The notes beneath the pieces are model-generated. The model was not told the DNA's origin and ran no database searches. It saw only the letters and a list, made by a program, of their open reading frames with translations. Shown here in pieces: positions 19,356-27,687 of a stretch of 27,687 nt of DNA. The first letter of the stretch is position 1, and every line of letters begins with the position of its first letter. Source of the DNA: Diphasiastrum complanatum (lineage: Eukaryota; Streptophyta; Lycopodiopsida; Lycopodiales; Lycopodiaceae); assembly GCA_029204225.1 (NCBI GenBank), contig MU832011.1, positions 1-27,687 of the forward strand, given 5' to 3'. The position numbers and the translations under genes are program-made.

Positions 19356-20844
19356 TCAATGTTCTTCCATAAGTTGGATTGTTTCGCCAATATCTCTGCA
19401 TTTGATCTCGAGCTCATGTCTTTTACGTACCTGCATAGAGCTAATACAAAGTTAGTTAGAATAAGTACAGAGTTTGTATTAGAAAGTTTTAATTGAAACT
19501 ATTCATAAAAGATCGAGTGTTTACAGTTACTTACGAGTTTCCCATTGAAAATGAATTTGAAGTCTGAAAGTACATCATCTTGTAGGAGCAATAGTTCCCG
19601 CCGGATGTAGTTTAGACTCCAATCTTCTTCCACCTCAACACATGTCAAAACGGCATCATTGTATATAATTTCAATATTTTTTCGTTTTGAATGTCCACTG
19701 GCTTCCAAGTCTTGATCGAGTGACACGTATTTACCTTTATTTTTTTTCCATCTTTGATAATGGAAACATAAGCTCAACATTTGTTTTTCAATTTGATAAC
19801 GGTAGCACATGGAAGACATTTTAATTCTGCATTCTATTTTTCCATCTAATCTTTTGTCCCAGCCTTCATCCATAAGTTTAGATAATAGACCCAACGGGGT
19901 TGGCTCAGTTGGTTGGCTTGGCATCCAAAGTTTCTTTGGTCCCAGGTTCGAGCCTCCCCTTGGAAACCAAGAAGCATAAGTTTAGATAATAAACTATCTA
20001 ATAAATTTTTGCATACAAACATCGTTGGGGTTTTGTGTACATTGACACTTGAAAAGAAATCCACAAATATATTCAAGGAAATAAACCAATTCAATCTGAC
20101 TGTTTTTGACCCCGTGCTCATTTTTAATGAAGTTTTTACATCATTATATATCTTGCAACAAAATGATTCTGAAACTGTAGCATCTGGTGCAATCCATTCA
20201 TCACTTTCAAAACTAGGTAATGAAATTGGTACTATTTGTCCAAAATTTTCTTTTGTATCAGGAATGTACATTGATTCATAAAAAAAGATTCCACTATCAG
20301 CTAGATCTTTTGCAGTTCTATCTCGATATTGCAGTTGTCCAATATCAGTTTGAATAACATCTAACACACTTGCTAAAGATCCACTTGGCTCCCATTCATT
20401 TATGTTGGATGAATATAAATCTGCAAGAGAAAAATGATCAGATTGGCAAGTTTACTATTAGATATTTATGAATGACAAAAATCGAAGTATCAAAAATATC
20501 AATACTCACAGTTGCTTTTTTTGTGATCCTGACAGTTGAATCCTTGCACATTCATCTTTGAATGCATATATACATGTTGGAATAGAATTTCAGAAATAGA
20601 TTTTCCTCCTGATGATGTTCTGAAATCCAAAATTCTGGCCTTCCAATAATCTCAAAATGATAGTTTTGACCTTTTCCTTTTTCGAAATGCTCCTCTTGAT
20701 GATAGATGCATCAAAACCCAAGAGCTTTTGAATAGTTTCTTGACACCCATAATCCATTATCATCTGTCTCGTTGAATAGAAGCACAAAGTGATTGAGGAG
20801 CACGGCTTCCTTGATGGTGCCATTCGTAATTTGCATGCAAAAAT
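19356..20844 (-). pseudogene. Unrecognised spliced gene with a possible ubiquitin-like C-terminus, broken by a SINE
   Basis: Read on the minus strand, three exons are supported. The first is 20844-20510 (acceptor TTGTTTCAG, donor ACT|GTGAGT). It contains TNGTIKEAVLLNHFVLLFNE in one frame, TGA at 20713-20711, and a second frame TSSGGKSISEILFQHVYMHS that is in phase with the next exon, so at least one frameshift. The second is 20420-19535 (acceptor TCTCTTGCAG, donor CTC|GTAAGT), long and open apart from the SINE, with VLDVIQTDIGQLQYRDRTAK, FESDEWIAPDATVSES and, beyond the SINE, VEVEEDWSLNYIRRELLLLQ and DFKFIFNGKL. The third, 19430-19356, adds VRKRHELEIKCRDIGE and TGA. The VEVEEDWSL...FKFIFNGKLV pattern resembles a beta-grasp (ubiquitin-like) fold, but that is only a visual impression. 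I do not recognise the family. Earlier exons may exist. Confidence 0.5.
19871..19991 (+). mobile_element. tRNA-derived SINE-like insertion with 17-bp target-site duplications
   Basis: An 87-bp insert (19888-19974) sits between two identical 17-bp copies of CATAAGTTTAGATAATA (19871-19887 and 19975-19991). It has a pol III A box (TGGCTCAGTTGG) and B box (GGTTCGAGCCT) at the spacing of a tRNA gene. The sequence CAACGGGG near the start can pair with CCCCTTG near the end, like an acceptor stem. There is no poly(A) or poly(T) tail; the 3' end is a short hairpin (CTTGGAAACCAAG). Removing the insert and one duplication joins the host gene frame (SLLSKLM to DEGWDKRL), so it interrupted an open reading frame and adds 104 bp. 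Confidence 0.8.
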
Positions 20845-21300
20845 CTGAAACAATGAACTATGAATATGAAAATTTGCGTAGACAAAAAGCCATGAATGTA
20901 AAAAAAAGTGTTGGCAAAAATTTGAAACAACGATCTATTTGGCGCCACAAATTAACTCTGGTTATTCTTGTTAACCATGGTTTGACAATGCATATATATA
21001 TTAATGGTACATCAATTTTCTCATCTCAACCATCTGTCATATTCTTTTTCAATATTTTTGGGTCTCTTCGGGCAGTGATGAGCTGGAAGGGCAGGCCTCA
21101 TCAACCAATAGCATTTTCACATGCTGCTCGACGAAACAACAATTTATATAAAAAGTTTTTATTTTATTTATATTTGGAAAATTCTACGTTACGTAGAACC
21201 CCGAAGCTAAGGTTTCAATTGGTCCACATGGCAACGAAAATAAAAATAAAAAATAAAAAAACATCTTTTTCAAAGGCCCTCGTCGGGCTCTAAGTTTCTC
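20845..21300 (-). promoter_or_regulatory. Upstream region of the minus-strand gene
   Basis: No exon is certain here. On the minus strand a TATA-like TTTTTATATAAATTG lies at about 21156-21142, roughly 300 bases before the first recognised exon. A short duplicated block (GTTTCAAATTTTTGC near 20933 and GTTTCAGATTTTTGC near 20850) straddles the splice acceptor. Confidence 0.3.
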
Positions 21301-21335
21301 TAATAATTTGGTTTGATCATGCTATCTGGTTCATT

Positions 21336-22906
<1,571 letters not shown>

Positions 22907-23437
22907 ATGGATGCTCCTTCGTTCAATTTTACCCTGCTTTGCTACCAAACAGGTGGACAATGACAAACGTACCGCTTCTCCAAACATACAAGGTCCTTGT
23001 AAACATTCTACACATGCATAAGATAAAGTTTTGCTCTTAACTAAGTGGGTTTCCCACTTAAATTTTCAGAAAGAACACTCTATAAGACTTTTTAGATTTT
23101 AAATCCTAAATTGGAGGGAAATTAATTTTCCCTCTCCCACTCATAACTTCCAGGATACTACTCAGCTTGACACTATAAGATCATGCTTTTTTGACACTTG
23201 TTTTCTACAACACCAGTGAAGAGTTCTTTCCTCTCTTACATGCTAAAAGTGCGCCTTACCAGTTCACAGATCAACGAAATACGATCGTACGATAAGCATC
23301 TTTCTCTCTTTTGCATTGCTTTCTTAGAGCTCTACTCTCACAATGATGGTTCTTTGATAGCCTTTAGGCTATTTTTTTATGCTTGCTCATCACACGAAAG
23401 TGTGAAGGAGTTTTCTTATGCTTTGAAGTATGGAAGT
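22907..23437. other. No gene recognised
   Basis: AT-rich with short, unsupported open frames. It may be a decayed continuation of the reverse-transcriptase-like element. Nothing specific seen. Confidence 0.4.
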
Positions 23438-23905
23438 CCAGCGATGGACAACACTGGCACTTTTTGATTATATAAACACGTCCATCCTGCCTCACTAGGC
23501 AGCGATGAACAATATTTCTCTCTTTTGCAACCCTTCATGAGATCAAAAAGGGTCAGGTGACAACGATGGTCTGATGGCCACTTTTTCGACTGTAAAAATG
23601 CTCTTTTATGCTTTGATAGACAATGATGGAGAGGCTCTCTGTCATAATAGATATGGTTGATAATGATTGATGAGGTGCGTTGTCTAGCGATGGACAACAT
23701 GATCTTTCTTGACATGCTTTTGCTTATCGTACTTCACATAAAACATCCTACTGTCCAGCAATGGACAATAGGAGCATTTACTTTTCATGCTCTAGTAGCT
23801 TATGACTACCAATGGCTTACTGTCCCAACGATGGACAACAAACTTTAACTATCTTTTTTGATACTTTTTATATAAGTATCCTTTTATATCCAGTGATGGA
23901 TGGAT
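23438..23905. repeat. Degenerate minisatellite, core CAGCGATGGACAAC
   Basis: Eight occurrences of a GATGGA-centred core at about 23443, 23503, 23565, 23625, 23690, 23760, 23830 and 23895. Spacings are 60, 62, 60, 65, 70, 70 and 65 bp. Best-preserved copies: CCAGCGATGGACAAC (23438), CTAGCGATGGACAAC (23684) and CCCAACGATGGACAAC (23824). Between cores only short fragments such as ATGCTTTTG or CTTTTTTGA recur, so the array is old. Confidence 0.65.
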
Positions 23906-24104
23906 GGATACGTTAAGGCTCAAGATTTGTGGTATAATGACTCTCTTAAGTGTCTTCGCATACCTTTGGTCTCACGTTACTAAACTGTTAATATCTTATA
24001 ATGTAGCATCATCATACTGCTCGGCCTCTTCTTTGTACGTTTCGGTTCACATCTGAACCAAACACTAGCTATCTCAATAAAAAGGTATGGTACCACCCGA
24101 GTCT

Positions 24105-24944
24105 CCATAAAGCAAGTTATCTAACATACTCCAAATACGTCTCATAAACGTTTTTTCCATAACTCTTTATAAGCAGCTATGTGCTGAAAAGCGTGTCTTT
24201 TGGCTCTCTTTGATCTAAAGAGAAAGAATCTTCTTGCATAAAACAACAATGGCAGCCTCTCAAGAAGCCACGTCTACAACTATTCAGTTACACTTTTTTA
24301 GTTTGAACAAACTCTTTGCAGCTTCAGCAAGCATGGTATGTTCAGTTCTGTACATCTTTAAGATATATCACTCTTCTACACAATCTCGCTTTTTCTTCCT
24401 TTTTCAGAAAAAAAAAAAACGACATAAGACCACATCTAATCTTGTATACAAATCGAATTAACTCACCTTGAAATAAAACCCTGTCATAAAACTGAACAGT
24501 AAAGACTCCAATAACATGACCTTAGACAGCATGGATATGCGTAAGAGTTGTAGTTTCTACTAAAGGATTAGAATGGCACGGATCTACCCTAATAGCTAGT
24601 ATAAACATTGGCAGTCTCTTACTAAGTATTAATCACGTCTTTCCTACAAAGTGTCCTTATGCCATGGTTGTTATGTTATTCATATATAACAATCATGGAA
24701 ACACTTAACCTTACTCCACTTATTCAGGACTGGTTTCCTCTCACCGAACAATAACTCTCATGCGAAGGCACCAAAACAGTTGTAGGCAGTGCTACTTTAG
24801 ACTCTTGGTGAGATACAACTGGAAAGCATAGATATGCTTAGGAGTATGGACATCAGTGCGTGACATACCTTACTCTGTAAGGGTCACTTGGATTAGTATA
24901 GTATGGATTTGCTCTAACACCAGCACCGGGTCTTTTGGCTAAGT
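24105..24944 (+). repeat. Long interspersed direct repeat, copy B
   Basis: Second copy of 12709-13970, same orientation, 11.4 kb to the right. It lacks the 510-bp block of copy A but has about 65 bp (ACTCCACTTATTCAGG onward, about 24712-24787) where A has only 12. In B an ATG at 24249 opens MAASQEATSTTIQLHFF, whereas A has TTTGTGG in place of the ATG. A TATA-like CTTTATAAGC lies 80 bases upstream. No protein family recognised. Confidence 0.85.
24662..24698. repeat. Conserved hairpin in copy B
   Basis: Same CCATGGTTGTTAT / ATAACAATCATGG stem-loop as at 13742-13778, identical over its full 37 bp. Confidence 0.75.
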
Positions 24945-25774
24945 ACCATACTTATCAGTATTAAGGCATAATCAACGTATAAAATTCAGAGCAATATTTA
25001 ACATATGCAAGAAGCTATCATTCATTTCAACACATTCAAAGGATTATGGTCCAAGTAAAGTGTTAGGTGCCAAGGCAGATATGTGCCATACTATCCCATT
25101 GAACTCTATGAAGGCTTCTTAGACTCCAAATGCTATGAAGCTTGGGCAAATCCATGCCATTCAAGCTTCCGAGAACCAACCCTATTTAGAAGTCTAGCAT
25201 ACTAAATGCTACCACATTTGTTTACCAGGTAGTCCTACATCTCTACATCATAGAACTCTGATAAGCATTCCTTATAATGTTTTGATGGATGTAATTATCT
25301 AATCCAAACAATACTCCTTACAACATTCTTTTGCATCATGAGAGCAATATTATATCTTATAGGTATGTGTATTGTTATCAGCACATCATACTGTAAAAAA
25401 TCTTAAATATAGAATTATGTAAGAAAACTTAAATGGTGTTCAATACGAAGTTTTGTATTGCTTCGTACTTGTATACGTGGTGAAGACATCTCTTGAGAAC
25501 TACCCATCCTCCAACAAGTAGGCAACACACCTTCTTTATATACTAACGATTCAATACGACAATGATAGGTTAAAATTGCATGTTTTTCATTGGTAAGAAT
25601 CCTTTTAACAAGAGATATGTTATATATACCATCTATGTAAAGCTTTCAGCAAACCCTAATAGTATGTTTTTATACAAATCACGTTCGTTTTTTAGAATGA
25701 CATTTGATTCAAGCAAATTTAACATATGTAACATGCTAATGCATTCGTCCATTTCTCATTTGATAACAACATAC
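24945..25774. other. No gene recognised
   Basis: AT-rich DNA without coding or RNA features that I can support. Confidence 0.45.
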
Positions 25775-26063
25775 GAAGGGGTGACTTGCTACCATTTAGG
25801 TAGTGCACCTACACACAAAAATCAAAGATCCAATTTGTGATGTGAACTAGTAGATGGAAGGGCGGCCAGCTACCCTTTCGGTAGGGCACCCCCATATGTG
25901 TGTTACTAATCATAGTGAGATATGGTGGAAGGAAGGGCAACCACCTACATTTCTAGTAGGCCGCCAATACATTAATGCTTATGATCATAATCATATACCA
26001 AAACCACATATGGAAGGGCAGCCAACTACCAAAATGGTTGCGCACGCTCACACATATGTATAC
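25775..26063. repeat. Degenerate tandem repeat with CTACC...GGTAG stem
   Basis: Four units, about 75-80 bp apart, each starting with a GGAAGGG-like block followed by a small inverted repeat. Examples are GAAGGGGTGACTTGCTACC (25775), GGAAGGGCGGCCAGCTACCC (25856), GGAAGGGCAACCACCTACAT (25931) and GGAAGGGCAGCCAACTACC (26012). In the first two, CTACC pairs with GGTAG five bases later. A CATATGTGTG-like tail follows in the second and fourth units. Confidence 0.6.

Positions 26064-27687
<1,624 letters not shown>

Noticed and set aside
14024-21230. Inverted match TGGACCAATTG near 14024 and 21220 as terminal repeats of the gene cluster
   Set aside because: Only about 11 bases match, the flanks diverge and there is no target duplication. 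Chance matches of this length are expected in 27 kb.
23438-23905. CRISPR-like array
   Set aside because: Cores are short and degenerate, spacing is 60-70 bp with partly similar spacers, and the DNA is plant nuclear. It is a minisatellite.
24085-24951. 9-bp inverted repeat GTATGGTAC / GTACCATAC around repeat copy B as transposon ends
   Set aside because: It is absent around copy A and has no target duplication. A 9-bp match is easily chance at this scale.

Overview
The window looks like nuclear DNA of a flowering plant (or other seed plant). It is AT-rich and gene-poor, with introns bounded by GT/AG, long (GA)n/(CT)n microsatellites and several layers of transposable elements. I cannot name the species. 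The one clear host gene is the 3' part of the RNA polymerase subunit RPB10 (RPABC5): two exons at 10247-10341 and 10727-10755. Its first exons are not visible here.

Left part (1-8641): a possible host exon on the minus strand at the very start, the decayed 3' end of a Ty3/gypsy chromovirus (chromodomain, polypurine tract, LTR start), a (GA)n(CA)n microsatellite, then a complete but dead Ty1/copia element at 2795-8636. The copia element has GATAT target-site duplications, an initiator-Met tRNA primer site, gag, protease, integrase, reverse transcriptase and RNase H. Five in-frame stops and three frameshifts inactivate it; two of the frameshifts cancel each other.

Middle left (8642-14360): a hAT-type BED zinc-finger fragment, the RPB10 exons, a long stretch without recognisable genes, then a repeat (12709-13970) whose second copy lies at 24105-24944.

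Middle right (14365-21300) is the most interesting part. Four gene modules lie close together: a plus-strand 'plant mobile domain'-like ORF; a minus-strand unknown gene; a plus-strand locus that starts with an unmistakable but divergent histone H3 fold and continues, through a basic/acidic linker, into a spliced Ulp1-type (C48) cysteine protease; and a minus-strand spliced gene with a possible ubiquitin-like C-terminal segment, broken by an 87-bp tRNA-like SINE with perfect 17-bp target-site duplications. The minus-strand unknown gene and the H3 gene diverge from a roughly 1.5-kb shared region. That region holds a 628-bp tandem duplication (promoter plus start codon), dense ACGTG boxes, good TATA boxes on the minus strand, and a TATCGCTYTCAAGCGC-like motif repeated in both leaders. 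I infer that these modules may belong to one transposable element carrying an H3-like/Ulp1 locus, but I found no element ends, so this is a hypothesis.

Right part (21336-27687): a decayed reverse-transcriptase-like ORF (possibly Penelope-like), two long (CT)n tracts, two different degenerate minisatellites (period about 60-70 bp and about 75-80 bp), the second copy of the long repeat, and otherwise nothing recognisable.
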